Assembly: GCA_015057625.1 (NCBI GenBank)
Contig: SVDZ01000013.1
Span: forward strand, 1 to 64,000
Source of the DNA: Lachnospiraceae bacterium
Lineage (GTDB): Bacteria; Bacillota; Clostridia; Lachnospirales; Lachnospiraceae
Direction of reading: 5' to 3'
DNA: 64,000 nucleotides
The translations under genes were made by a program, and so were the position numbers. The notes under the pieces were generated by a model. The model made no database searches, was not told the origin of the DNA, and saw nothing but the letters and a program-made list of their open reading frames with translations. Positions 35,583 through 44,753 of this stretch are shown in pieces; the first letter of the stretch is position 1; every line of letters starts with the position of its first letter.

Positions 35583-36245
35583 ATGGGAAATTCATATAAA
35601 ATACTGTACGAGGGCAGAAGTGCCGAGATAGTGGAAAAAAAGTCCAGATTTATAGCTTATCTGCTTCCTGTCGAAAATGGTGAGGAAGCTGTGGCTTTTA
35701 TAGAAAAAATAAAAAAAGAAAACTGGGATGCAAGACATAACTGCTACGCCTTTGTGGTGGGGCAGAACAATGAACTTCAGAGGTTTTCAGATGATGGAGA
35801 GCCGGGGGGAACTGCAGGGAAACCTATGCTTGATGTATTGTTAAAGGAAGGAATCCACAACTGTGTTGTGGTGGTTACAAGATATTTTGGAGGAGTGCTC
35901 CTTGGAACCGGAGGTTTGGTAAGAGCCTACAGTAAGGCGGTAAAAGAAGGGCTAAAAGCTTCAATTATTAAAGAAAAAGTTCTGGGAGAAGAAATCGTCA
36001 TCACAACCGATTACAACGGAATAGGAAAAATACAGTATATTATCGCTGAAATGAACATAAAAATTCATGAGGAAGAATATACTGATGTGGTGAAAGTTAC
36101 TCTGAAAATCCGAAAGGAAAACTGTGATAAATTCATAAACGATGTCACAGAAGCAACGGCAGGTAAGGTGGTAGTTAGAGACAGAGAAGAATGTTGGTTC
36201 CTTGAAGAAACCAGCGTGGAATATGATGAGGAAGATGACATTTAG
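35583..36245 (+). CDS. YigZ/IMPACT family protein
   Basis: A 220-aa protein of the UPF0029/IMPACT family. The N-terminal domain carries KSRFIAYLLPV, WDARHNCYAFVVG, FSDDGEPGGTAGKPML and TRYFGGVLLGTGGLVRAYSKA; the C-terminal ~75 residues are the DUF1949-type EF-G-like domain. The cellular role of the family is not settled. The ATG at 35583 has AGAGG 5 nt upstream; an in-frame GTG at 35577 overlaps that site. It is followed 30 nt later by the PAP2 gene. Confidence 0.93.
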   Translation: MGNSYKILYEGRSAEIVEKKSRFIAYLLPVENGEEAVAFIEKIKKENWDARHNCYAFVVGQNNELQRFSDDGEPGGTAGKPMLDVLLKEGIHNCVVVVTRYFGGVLLGTGGLVRAYSKAVKEGLKASIIKEKVLGEEIVITTDYNGIGKIQYIIAEMNIKIHEEEYTDVVKVTLKIRKENCDKFINDVTEATAGKVVVRDREECWFLEETSVEYDEEDDI

Positions 36246-36275
36246 AAATAGATAAATAATTAAAAGAGGTCGATT

Positions 36276-37181
36276 ATGGAAGTTTTAGAATATTTACAGA
36301 CTCTAAGAACCCCTTTGGGAGATAAATTAAATCTGATGTTTTCAGCCATAGGGCAGGAAGCTGTGGTTGTTATGGTTATGTGCGTGATTTTCTGGTGTAT
36401 GGATAGAAAGTTTGGATACAGAATTGGTTTTTCATTTTTTCTGTCGGGGGTTGCGGTTCAGACATTAAAGATTATTTTTAAAATTCCCCGTCCGTGGATT
36501 CTTAGTAAATCAATAACGCCGGTTGAGGGGGCTAAGGAAGCTGCTACCGGTTATTCATTTCCAAGTGCACATACTCAGGGGGCAACATCACTTTACGGTG
36601 CGATTGCTTACAATGTAAGAAAAAAGGTAGTTCAGTTTGTAATGCTAATTATAATTTTACTGATAGCATTTTCAAGAATGTATCTTGGAGTGCATTCTCC
36701 GATGGATGTATCGGTGGCACTTGTTTTATCCTTTGCAATAACATACGCAGTCAATTATGCTATTGACAAAAAAGTCGTATACAAGTTCAGTATGGAACAG
36801 ATACTTGCGGTACTTTTGGTTATTCCGGTTGCTATGCTTGTGATGTGTGTGATTCAAGTGGGAATGTATCATACAGCTATAGAACATATTTTGGATTTGA
36901 TAAAGTTTGCAGGGGCGGCAGTTGGATTTTTGTTTGGATGGTATCTTGAAAATAAATATCTTAAATTTGATGCCTCAAAGGGAAGCGTCTCGGAAAAAGT
37001 GTTGAGAGTTGCAATTGGAGTGGTGATTATATTACTGATAAAAACTCTGCTTAAACCAATGGAGAGAGAGTTCTATGTGTTTGGCTTTGTAAGGTATTTT
37101 ATCATTTTATTTTTTGGTATTTTTGTGTATCCTTATTTGTTTACAAAAATTCCAAATCGCAAAAAGGGATTGAAAAAATAA
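36276..37181 (+). CDS. PAP2-family membrane phosphatase
   Basis: A 301-aa membrane phosphatase with about seven to eight membrane segments. The three catalytic motifs are present: KIIFKIPRPW, PSAHTQG (Ala for the usual Gly) and SRMYLGVHSPMD. The substrate could be a lipid phosphate such as undecaprenyl diphosphate or phosphatidate. The ribosome-binding site is AAGAGG. It is 30 nt after yigZ. Confidence 0.9.
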   Translation: MEVLEYLQTLRTPLGDKLNLMFSAIGQEAVVVMVMCVIFWCMDRKFGYRIGFSFFLSGVAVQTLKIIFKIPRPWILSKSITPVEGAKEAATGYSFPSAHTQGATSLYGAIAYNVRKKVVQFVMLIIILLIAFSRMYLGVHSPMDVSVALVLSFAITYAVNYAIDKKVVYKFSMEQILAVLLVIPVAMLVMCVIQVGMYHTAIEHILDLIKFAGAAVGFLFGWYLENKYLKFDASKGSVSEKVLRVAIGVVIILLIKTLLKPMEREFYVFGFVRYFIILFFGIFVYPYLFTKIPNRKKGLKK

Positions 37182-37199
37182 ATGGAATGTGCTTATAAT
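37170..37199 (+). promoter_or_regulatory. Sigma-A promoter of typA
   Basis: TTGAAA (37170-37175), 18 nt, TATAAT (37194-37199). It starts inside the PAP2 3' end and leaves a leader of about 65 nt. A 23-codon ORF at 37182 overlaps it and looks spurious. Confidence 0.55.
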
Positions 37200-37271
37200 A
37201 TCTGTGGCTTACTGCAAAAATACAGTGGAGTCAAAGAAGTTATTAATGAATAGCAAAAGAAGGATAGGAAA

Positions 37272-39095
37272 ATGATAAGAGAAGATGTAAGAAATGTGGC
37301 AATTATTGCTCACGTAGATCACGGAAAAACAACACTTGTAGATGAATTGTTAAAGCAAAGCGGTGTCTTTAGAGAAAATCAGGAAGTTGCTGAGAGAGTA
37401 ATGGATTCAAATGATATCGAGAGAGAAAGAGGTATCACAATCCTCTCAAAAAACACTGCGGTAGTTTATAAAAATACAAAAATTAATATTATCGATACTC
37501 CGGGACATGCAGATTTCGGTGGAGAGGTTGAGCGTGTACTTAAGATGGTTAACGGAGTTATTCTTGTAGTAGATGCTTTCGAAGGTGCAATGCCACAGAC
37601 TAAGTTCGTTTTAAGAAAAGCATTGGAACTTGAGCTCCCTGTTATTGTTTGTATCAATAAGATTGACAGACCGGAGGCAAGACCTGAAGAAGTTATTGAT
37701 GAAATTCTTGAGTTGTTTATTGAACTTGATGCCAATGAAGAACAGCTTGAGTGTCCTTTTGTATACGCGTCTGCGAAGGCAGGACATGCTGTTCTCGATT
37801 TGAATGATATGCCAGAGGATATGGTTCCTTTGTTTGAGACAATTATTAATTACATTCCTGCACCTGAAGGAGATCCTGATGCGGATGCACAGATGCTTGT
37901 AAGTACAATAGATTACAATGAATACGTTGGAAGAATCGGTGTAGGTAAAATTGACAATGGTACTTTGAAGGTTAATCAGGACGCAGTCATTGTAAATGCC
38001 CATGAACCTGAAAAATCTCAGAGAGTTAAAATTAGTAAATTATATGAGTTTGATGGCCTTGATAAAGTTGAAGTTAAGGAAGCAACTGTGGGAGCAATCG
38101 TAGCGGTTTCAGGAATCTCTGATATTAAGATTGGTGATACAATCTGTTCTCCTGAAAATCCACAGGCAATTCCTTTCCAAAAAATTTCAGAGCCTACAAT
38201 CTCAATGCAGTTTATGGTTAATGACAGTCCACTCGCAGGACAGGAAGGTAAATTTGTAACTTCAAGACATTTGAGAGACAGACTTTTCAGAGAGTTAAAT
38301 ACTGACGTAAGTTTGAGAGTCGAGGAGACAGAGAACACAGAGAGTTACAAGGTTTCAGGAAGAGGAGAACTTCACCTTTCAGTTCTTATCGAAAATATGA
38401 GAAGAGAAGGATATGAGTTTGCCGTAAGTAAAGCTGAGGTTATTTACAAAGAAGATGAAAACGGAAAGAAACTTGAGCCTATGGAGCAGGTGTTCATTGA
38501 CGTTCCGGAAGAATTCTCGGGATCTGTAATTGAAAAACTGAGTCAGAGAAAAGGTGAACTTCAGAATATGGCTCCTGGACAGGGTGGATATACAAGACTT
38601 GAATTCTCTATTCCATCAAGAGGACTTATCGGTTACAGAGGAGAGTTTATGACTGATACAAAGGGTAACGGTATTTTAAACTCAGTATTTGCGGGATATG
38701 GTCCGTTCAAGGGAGAAATCCAGTACAGAAAACAAGGTTCATTAATCGCATTTGAGAATGGTGAAGCTATCACATACGGACTGTTCAATGCCCAGGAGAG
38801 AGGAACATTGTTTATCGGACCCGGCGAGAAGGTTTATGCCGGAATGGTTATCGGTCAGACAGGACGTGCCGAAGATATCGAAGTAAATGTATGTAAGAAG
38901 AAACAGCTTACTAATACCCGTGCTTCAGGATCTGATGAGGCGTTAAAACTTACACCTAAGAAAGTTTTAAGTCTTGAGCAGTCTCTTGAGTTTATTGACA
39001 CAGACGAATTATTAGAGATAACTCCTGAAAATTTAAGAATCAGAAAGAAGATTCTTGATCCTACTCTCAGAAAGAGAGCAGCAATGAGAAAGTAA
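37272..39095 (+). CDS. typA: Ribosome-binding GTPase TypA/BipA
   Basis: A translational GTPase of 607 aa, related to EF-G, that acts on the ribosome in stress and cold. The G domain shows AHVDHGKTTL, RERGITILSKN, DTPGHADFGGEVERV and NKIDRPEARP. The C-terminal family-specific domain is present (GTLFIGPGEKVYAGMVIG, KKQLTNTRASGSDEA). Length is standard. The ribosome-binding site is AGGATAGG. It is monocistronic, with its own promoter and terminator. Confidence 0.97.
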   Translation: MIREDVRNVAIIAHVDHGKTTLVDELLKQSGVFRENQEVAERVMDSNDIERERGITILSKNTAVVYKNTKINIIDTPGHADFGGEVERVLKMVNGVILVVDAFEGAMPQTKFVLRKALELELPVIVCINKIDRPEARPEEVIDEILELFIELDANEEQLECPFVYASAKAGHAVLDLNDMPEDMVPLFETIINYIPAPEGDPDADAQMLVSTIDYNEYVGRIGVGKIDNGTLKVNQDAVIVNAHEPEKSQRVKISKLYEFDGLDKVEVKEATVGAIVAVSGISDIKIGDTICSPENPQAIPFQKISEPTISMQFMVNDSPLAGQEGKFVTSRHLRDRLFRELNTDVSLRVEETENTESYKVSGRGELHLSVLIENMRREGYEFAVSKAEVIYKEDENGKKLEPMEQVFIDVPEEFSGSVIEKLSQRKGELQNMAPGQGGYTRLEFSIPSRGLIGYRGEFMTDTKGNGILNSVFAGYGPFKGEIQYRKQGSLIAFENGEAITYGLFNAQERGTLFIGPGEKVYAGMVIGQTGRAEDIEVNVCKKKQLTNTRASGSDEALKLTPKKVLSLEQSLEFIDTDELLEITPENLRIRKKILDPTLRKRAAMRK

Positions 39096-39179
39096 TTGCA
39101 GTGAAATGAAACAACATAACACTCTTTAGAAAAAAGAAAATAATGGAAAAATTCTTGTTTCTGAGGAAAAGATAAAAAT

Positions 39180-39223
39180 AAGACAGGAAATCTATCTTGT
39201 AAGATAGATTTCCTGTCTTATTT
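39180..39223 (+). terminator. Intrinsic terminator after typA
   Basis: The 19-nt arm 39180-39198 is fully complementary to 39201-39219 with a 2-nt loop, followed by ATTTTG. Confidence 0.92.
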
Positions 39224-39299
39224 TGCCTTTTTATGACGGTTTTCAGTACTTAAAATCAATACGAAATATAAGTAAATAAACTTAATTAACGAGGTGAAA

Positions 39300-39674
39300 A
39301 TGGATAAAAACAGTACCGGTTACAAAGGAATTGATTTGACGGGGTATCAGAGAAAATTAAAGGAAATCAGGCGCAAAAACAACAAGACACAAAAAGAAAT
39401 GTCTGAATTGATTAATATGTCGGAAGAGGCGTGGGGGAAAAATGAGAGGGGGGAGTGTTCACCGTCCACAGAGTTTTTGATAAAACTGTATCAGGGGACA
39501 GGTGTTGATCTTGGAACGCTGTTCTTTGATGAAAAAGATGAATTAGATAGAATGCTGGCAAAAATTCATAATATGTCCGAGTCGGGACTTTCAATAATGC
39601 TTTTGGAAATTGCAGAAATGATTGGAGAAGAAAATAGCATTAAACTTATTGAAAAAATGAAGGGGAAAAAATAA
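39300..39674 (+). CDS. XRE-family helix-turn-helix protein
   Basis: A 124-aa DNA-binding protein. The HTH is RKLKEIRRKNNKTQKEMSELINMSEEAWGKNERGE, with residues ~14-66 matching the Cro/CI fold. The ~50-residue C-terminal part is helical. The ATG at 39300 is 5 nt after GAGG; a GTG at 39294 overlaps that site. It leads a three-gene set with a LytTR response regulator and a GHKL kinase, with 22 nt to the next gene. Target genes are unknown. Confidence 0.85.
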   Translation: MDKNSTGYKGIDLTGYQRKLKEIRRKNNKTQKEMSELINMSEEAWGKNERGECSPSTEFLIKLYQGTGVDLGTLFFDEKDELDRMLAKIHNMSESGLSIMLLEIAEMIGEENSIKLIEKMKGKK

Positions 39675-39696
39675 AAAATATTTGTGGGGTTTTATA

Positions 39697-40419
39697 ATGA
39701 AGGAAATATTAATAGTCGAGGATAAAATAACTGCAGCGCAGGCGCTTAAAGCAATTGTTGAGGAAGAGTGCGAAAATGCAAAAGTATATTTGGCGGATAG
39801 TCTTGAGGAAGCATTAAAGATTTCCATGTTGTATGACATAGAGATGATGCTGGTGGACGTTGTGCTTAATCCGGCAGATAAGGCAGATATTTCGGGAATA
39901 GAATTTATAAGAAAAATAAGACATGTTGATAAATATAAATTTGTTCCCATAGTGATGGTGACTTCGCTGGAAGATCCAAAGATGATGGCGTATGAGGAAT
40001 TGCATTGCTACAGTTTCATAGAAAAACCGTACAATATCGAGAATGTAAAAAAAGTAATCAGAGAAACTCTCGAGTATAAATTGGGACACGGTGAAGAGAA
40101 GTATGTGTTTAAGAGTGACGGGATTATTTATTCCGTTAATAAGAATGAGATATTGTATATAAATACTGTGGGTAAGAAGATGGTTATGCAAATGAAAAAT
40201 GACAGGTTTGCCATGCCTTATGTGCCGATTAAAAAACTGGCTGAGGAATTGTCCGAAGATTTTGTTCAGTGCAACAGAAATTGTATTGTAAATAAAAGAA
40301 ATATTAAAACTGCGGATTTTGTAAATAGGATCATTACAGTTGATGGAATTGATGAGGAGATAAATATAGGACTTCGCATGAAGAAAAATGTTGCGGAGGT
40401 CGTTAATAATGGTAGATAG
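39697..40419 (+). CDS. LytTR response regulator
   Basis: A 240-aa AgrA-type regulator. The receiver domain has the acidic pocket (VEDK), phospho-acceptor Asp54 (MLVDVVLNP) and Lys in IEKPYN. The C-terminal LytTR DNA-binding domain runs from ~130 (FKSDGIIYSVNKNEILYINTVGK ... CNRNCIVNKRNI). The ATG at 39697 is used; the upstream TTG extension is rejected. The ribosome-binding site is weak (GTGGGG). It overlaps the kinase gene by 11 nt. Confidence 0.92.
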   Translation: MKEILIVEDKITAAQALKAIVEEECENAKVYLADSLEEALKISMLYDIEMMLVDVVLNPADKADISGIEFIRKIRHVDKYKFVPIVMVTSLEDPKMMAYEELHCYSFIEKPYNIENVKKVIRETLEYKLGHGEEKYVFKSDGIIYSVNKNEILYINTVGKKMVMQMKNDRFAMPYVPIKKLAEELSEDFVQCNRNCIVNKRNIKTADFVNRIITVDGIDEEINIGLRMKKNVAEVVNNGR

Positions 40420-41680
40420 AATATGTAACGTGTTAGAGATTATCACAGTGTGGATAGCATTCAGAGAGATTTCCGGAAAGAAAATAGAGATTGATAAACT
40501 TGCTGCAGCTTTTCTTGGAAGTTATATTGTGATAGTTGCTGTTGCTAACGAGTACGATAATTTCAGATTTTTTGGAGTGGTTATTTATCCGCTTACATTT
40601 TTGTATGTATTATTGTTAAATAATAAAAAAGTTTTGGAGTCATTTTTTAAATGGCTTTTTTGTATTGTGTTTATAAGTGTTCTCCAACTGGCATTGATTG
40701 GAATTGTTACAGGCGTGTTTGGAGATTTGGATAATGATTCTTTAAGTATATTGCTTGTTAATTCTTTAGTGATGATATTGGTAATGGTCTTATTTAGAAA
40801 ACAATATCTGGTGGATAAAAAGATACTGGTTGAAGTAATTCTTGAGAATATAATTATGTGTCTGGTGATATTGGCTGTTGGGGCGGCTATGATATATACC
40901 GTTAAAAGAGGACGATATATTAACTCGATAAGTGCAATTGGCATTGCAATGTTTGTTCTTTTGACATTTTGTGTCGTGTATATTTTCCAAAAAGAAAAGA
41001 AGATAATAGAATATAAAAAGGACGAGATTAAAATGGAGCAGGTGTATTCTGATACTTACAGCGAACTGATTGGAGAAATCAGGAGAAAGCAGCACAGCTT
41101 CGATAATCACATTAATGCTATTATGGGAATTACTGTAGTTGCAAAAGATATTGAGGAAGCGAGAAGAAAACAACAGGAATATACGCAGGTGATTTCTGAA
41201 GAAAACAGGTTTAATAAAATGCTTCAGACCGGAGGGTCCCCTGTGATAACCGGTTTTTTGTACAACAAATTTGTTGAAGTTTCGAATCGTGGAGTTAATA
41301 TAGTTCCAAAACTTGCAATAGGAGATATGAAATGCAGGCTCAGACAATATGACTTAATAAATATAATGGGAGTTCTGATTGATAATGCAGTCGAGGCTGC
41401 AAGCAATGTTAACTCAGATGGAAAAGATGTTTTGTTTACGCTTAAGGAAACAAATGAAAAAATAATTGTACGGGTTGAGAATTCCTGTCAGTATTTTGAA
41501 AAGAGTCAGATAGCGAAATTCTTTGAAAACGGATATAGTACCAAAGGTGATAGAAGAGGAATTGGATTATATGATGTTAAGAAATTGGTCGAGGATGTAA
41601 AAGGTGATATTTTTGCAGATACAAAGGCGTCTAAGGAAGATAACACATTTACCATTGAAATAGCCATTTTGAAGCAATAA
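40409..41680 (+). CDS. AgrC-like GHKL sensor histidine kinase
   Basis: A 423-aa membrane histidine kinase. About six membrane segments fill the first ~195 residues. A linker holds the His box RRKQHSFDNHINAI, then an ATPase domain of GHKL type (NIMGVLIDNAVEAA, RRGIGLYDVKKLV). This is the architecture of peptide-sensing AgrC kinases. No agrB, agrD or other peptide gene is adjacent, so the signal is unknown. The ATG at 40409 has GGAGG 9 nt upstream; an earlier ATG at 40388 precedes that site. Confidence 0.9.
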   Translation: MVDRICNVLEIITVWIAFREISGKKIEIDKLAAAFLGSYIVIVAVANEYDNFRFFGVVIYPLTFLYVLLLNNKKVLESFFKWLFCIVFISVLQLALIGIVTGVFGDLDNDSLSILLVNSLVMILVMVLFRKQYLVDKKILVEVILENIIMCLVILAVGAAMIYTVKRGRYINSISAIGIAMFVLLTFCVVYIFQKEKKIIEYKKDEIKMEQVYSDTYSELIGEIRRKQHSFDNHINAIMGITVVAKDIEEARRKQQEYTQVISEENRFNKMLQTGGSPVITGFLYNKFVEVSNRGVNIVPKLAIGDMKCRLRQYDLINIMGVLIDNAVEAASNVNSDGKDVLFTLKETNEKIIVRVENSCQYFEKSQIAKFFENGYSTKGDRRGIGLYDVKKLVEDVKGDIFADTKASKEDNTFTIEIAILKQ

Positions 41681-41696
41681 GTATATCATTTCTCAA

Positions 41697-41725
41697 TTGT
41701 TTTTTTTGTTCAGATATGGTATGCT
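41697..41725 (+). promoter_or_regulatory. Promoter of pyrH-frr and downstream run
   Basis: TTGTTT (41697-41702), 17 nt, TATGCT (41720-41725) with TGG before the -10. It starts just after the kinase gene stop and leaves a leader of about 55 nt. Confidence 0.5.
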
Positions 41726-41787
41726 ATAAGTCGGTGTTTTAAGAACATGTTTTGAACTAAAATAGATAAACAAAAAGAGGAATTAAT

Positions 41788-42483
41788 ATGAAGAGAGTAT
41801 TGCTTAAATTAAGTGGAGAGGCGTTAGCCGGAAGCAAGAAGACAGGTTTTGACGAAGAAACTTGTGTCCAGGTGGCAAAGCAGGTAAAGAAGCTTACTGA
41901 AAAGGGAGTTGAAGTTGCCATTGTTATCGGAGGCGGAAACTTCTGGCGCGGACGTACCAGCGAAAAGATAGACAGACCAAAGGCAGACGGCATCGGGATG
42001 CTTGCTACGATTATGAACTGCATGTATGTTTCAGAAATCTTCAGAACTGAAGGAATGGGAACTGAAGTGTTCACCCCGTTTCTTTGCGGAACATGGACAA
42101 AGCTGTTCTCGAAGGATGAAGCGGTTGCAAGTCTTGAGAGTGGAAAGGTATGTTTCTTTGCAGGTGGTACAGGACATCCATATTTCTCAACAGATATGAC
42201 TATGGTATTAAGAGCTATAGAGATTGAGGCAGATTGTATTCTTGGAGCTAAGGCAATCGATGGAGTTTATGACAGCGATCCTGCAGTCAACCCTGATGCT
42301 AAGAAGTTCGACGAACTTTCTATTCAGGAGATTGTCGATAAGAGACTTGGTGTTATTGACCTTGCAGCGAGTGTTCTTGCTATGGAAAATAAGATGCCTA
42401 TGTTACTGTTCGGACTCAATGAGGAAAACAGCATTATGAGAGCAGCAACAGGTGAAAAAATAGGAACAAAAATTACTGTTTAG
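41788..42483 (+). CDS. pyrH: UMP kinase
   Basis: Phosphorylates UMP to UDP. The 231-aa amino-acid-kinase-fold protein shows KLSGEALAG, GGGNFWRGR, DGIGMLATIMNCMYV and GTGHPYFSTDMT. The ribosome-binding site is AAGAGG. It is followed by frr after 44 nt, the conserved order in many bacteria. Confidence 0.97.
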   Translation: MKRVLLKLSGEALAGSKKTGFDEETCVQVAKQVKKLTEKGVEVAIVIGGGNFWRGRTSEKIDRPKADGIGMLATIMNCMYVSEIFRTEGMGTEVFTPFLCGTWTKLFSKDEAVASLESGKVCFFAGGTGHPYFSTDMTMVLRAIEIEADCILGAKAIDGVYDSDPAVNPDAKKFDELSIQEIVDKRLGVIDLAASVLAMENKMPMLLFGLNEENSIMRAATGEKIGTKITV

Positions 42484-42527
42484 TATTCATTTTATAAAAG
42501 TAAACTTTATATGAGAGGATTATTATT

Positions 42528-43082
42528 ATGGAAGAAATTATTATGACTTATGAAGAAAAGATGCAGAAATCTTACGAGAACTTATTGGGTGAGTATACTA
42601 CTATAAGAGCAGGACGTGCAAATCCACACATCCTTGACAGAATTCAGGTTGATTATTATGGATCACCTACTCCGATTCAGCAGGTTGGTAACATCTCAGT
42701 TCCGGAGGCTAGAATGATAGTTATTCAGCCATGGGACGCTTCAGTTTTAAAGGATCTTGAGAAAGCGTTACTTATGTCTGATCTTGGTCTTACACCTACA
42801 AATGACGGTAAGTGCATCAGACTTGTTTTCCCTGAACTTACAGAAGAGAGAAGAAAAGAACTCGTTAAGGATGTTAAGAAAAAGGGAGAGGCTGCAAAGG
42901 TTGCTGTTCGTAACATCAGAAGAGATGCAATTGATGCAATTAAGAAAAAAGGAAAAGAAGACGGAATATCAGAGGATGAAGTAAAATCATACGAAGATGA
43001 CGTACAGAAACTTACTGACAAGTTCGTTGAAAAAATTGATGGAGCAGTTGAAGACAAGTCAAAAGAAATTTTAACAGTATAA
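42528..43082 (+). CDS. frr: Ribosome recycling factor
   Basis: A 184-aa protein that, with EF-G, splits post-termination ribosomes. Signatures are TIRAGRANPHILDRIQVDYYG and RNIRRDAIDAIKKK, with a long acidic/basic helical bundle. The ATG at 42528 has GAGAGG upstream; an in-frame ATG at 42543 would give the most common N terminus. A hairpin without a T-tract follows the stop. Confidence 0.97.
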   Translation: MEEIIMTYEEKMQKSYENLLGEYTTIRAGRANPHILDRIQVDYYGSPTPIQQVGNISVPEARMIVIQPWDASVLKDLEKALLMSDLGLTPTNDGKCIRLVFPELTEERRKELVKDVKKKGEAAKVAVRNIRRDAIDAIKKKGKEDGISEDEVKSYEDDVQKLTDKFVEKIDGAVEDKSKEILTV

Positions 43083-43092
43083 AGAAATTAAT

Positions 43093-43124
43093 CATAAGAG
43101 GAAACAGTTTTGTTTCCTCTTATG
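43093..43124 (+). terminator. Perfect hairpin between frr and uppS, no U-tract
   Basis: The 14-nt arm 43093-43106 is fully complementary to 43111-43124, with loop GTTT. TTCG follows, not a T-run, so full termination is doubtful. It may trim transcription or stabilise the pyrH-frr mRNA end while letting some polymerase through to uppS. Confidence 0.55.
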
Positions 43125-43148
43125 TTCGTACTATGAATGGAGATAATT

Positions 43149-43880
43149 ATGGCTGGTAAATACGATTTAACAGGTATGAAGATTCCAAACCATGTGGCAG
43201 TTATCATGGATGGAAACGGAAGATGGGCAAAGAAAAGAATGCTTCCAAGAAATATGGGACACAGAGCCGGAGCAAAGGCAGTGGAGAATATCATCGAGGA
43301 AGCGCACGATATAGGAATAAAATATCTTACGGTATATGCTTTTTCTACAGAAAACTGGAACAGACCTGAACAGGAGGTTTCAGCTCTTATGAAGCTTCTC
43401 AGAAACTATCTTGAGGACTGTATTAAAAATGCTAATAAAAATAATATCAGAGTTAGAGTTATCGGTGAGAGAAGCAGACTTGACAATGATATTATTGACA
43501 GAATCAATGAGTTAGAAGAGGCTTCAAAGAACAATGACGGAATTAATTTTACAATCGCCCTTAACTACGGAAGCAGAGATGAAATTGTCAGAGCAATCAG
43601 AAAGATTTCAAAAGACTGCGAAGATGGAAAGATTAATTCAAAAGACATTACAGAAGAGACGGTATCTTCATATCTTGATACAAGTGATTTACCGGATCCT
43701 GATTTGATGATCAGAACCAGTGGAGAGGAGCGACTTTCTAATTATCTTCTATGGCAGCTTGCTTACACTGAATTTTATTTCACAGACGTATTGTGGCCTG
43801 ATTTTGACAGAGAAGAATTAGAGAAGGCTGTAATTAAGTTCAATGAGAGAGATAGAAGATTTGGAAAGGTAAGCGAATAA
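43149..43880 (+). CDS. uppS: Isoprenyl (undecaprenyl) diphosphate synthase
   Basis: A cis-prenyltransferase that makes the C55 lipid carrier for cell-wall sugars. The 243-aa protein shows VIMDGNGRWAKKRMLPRNMGHRAGA, FSTENWNRP and DLMIRTSGEERLSNYLLWQLAYTE. Start 43149 has GGAG 6 nt upstream; an in-frame ATG at 43137 overlaps that site. cdsA begins directly after its stop. Confidence 0.97.
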   Translation: MAGKYDLTGMKIPNHVAVIMDGNGRWAKKRMLPRNMGHRAGAKAVENIIEEAHDIGIKYLTVYAFSTENWNRPEQEVSALMKLLRNYLEDCIKNANKNNIRVRVIGERSRLDNDIIDRINELEEASKNNDGINFTIALNYGSRDEIVRAIRKISKDCEDGKINSKDITEETVSSYLDTSDLPDPDLMIRTSGEERLSNYLLWQLAYTEFYFTDVLWPDFDREELEKAVIKFNERDRRFGKVSE

Positions 43881-43881
43881 A

Positions 43882-44709
43882 ATGGTATTAAAGAAGTTTA
43901 TGAACAAATCCTTTGTGGAGAGACTTTTAAGTGGAATAGTACTCGTGTTAATGGCATTGGTCACTATTATCACAGGAGGAGATGTTCTTTTGGTTACAGT
44001 GGGAACAATTTCACTCATAGGACTCTTTGAGATGAACAGAGTATTTTCCATTGAAAAAAACATAATAGGAATTATGGGATATTTATGTACCGTAGTTTAT
44101 TACATATTGTTGAGACAGCAGATGCTTGAATATGAGTTTGCACTCTTTATTATTTTTGTGGTTTTACTTATGGCGGTTTATGTTTTTAAATTTCCTAAGG
44201 TAAAAACAGAAAGTGTGATGGCAGCTCTGTTTGGAGTTATTTATGTTGCAGCGATGCTCTCATTTATTTATTTGGTGAGAACATCTGAAAACGGTCTTTA
44301 CAATGTATGGCTTATTTTCCTCTGTTCATGGGGAAGTGACACCTGCGCCTATGTTTTTGGCGTGGCATTCGGAAAACACAAGATGTCTCCTGTTTTGAGC
44401 CCTAAAAAATCAGTTGAGGGAGCGGTTGGAGGCGTTCTTGGAGCTGCAGTTCTTGGCTTTATTTATGCCAGCGTGTTCAGAGAAAATATATCCGGAGCAA
44501 TTGATCCAAGAATTGCTTATCCTATAATTATCGCAGTGGGAAGTCTTATTGCAATGACAGGAGATTTGGCTGCATCTGCAATTAAGAGAAATCATAATAT
44601 CAAGGATTATGGTAAATTGATTCCGGGCCACGGCGGCATTATGGACAGATTTGACAGTGTGATTTTTGTAGCACCGATTATCTGGCTTTTATTGAATGTT
44701 TTTCAGTAG
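43882..44709 (+). CDS. cdsA: Phosphatidate cytidylyltransferase
   Basis: Makes CDP-diacylglycerol from phosphatidate and CTP in the membrane. The 275-aa protein has about eight membrane segments. The CdsA signature is in SWGSDTCAYVFGVAFGKHKMSPVLSPKKSVEG and the C-terminal KLIPGHGGIMDRFDS. The ATG starts two bases after the uppS stop, so the pair is coupled. Confidence 0.95.
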   Translation: MVLKKFMNKSFVERLLSGIVLVLMALVTIITGGDVLLVTVGTISLIGLFEMNRVFSIEKNIIGIMGYLCTVVYYILLRQQMLEYEFALFIIFVVLLMAVYVFKFPKVKTESVMAALFGVIYVAAMLSFIYLVRTSENGLYNVWLIFLCSWGSDTCAYVFGVAFGKHKMSPVLSPKKSVEGAVGGVLGAAVLGFIYASVFRENISGAIDPRIAYPIIIAVGSLIAMTGDLAASAIKRNHNIKDYGKLIPGHGGIMDRFDSVIFVAPIIWLLLNVFQ

Positions 44710-44753
44710 AATAACTCATTTGTAATAATTTATATAAATTCGAAAGGCTTTAT

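Noticed and set aside
37182..37253. 23-codon ORF between PAP2 gene and typA
   Set aside because: It overlaps the typA promoter and has no ribosome-binding site of its own.
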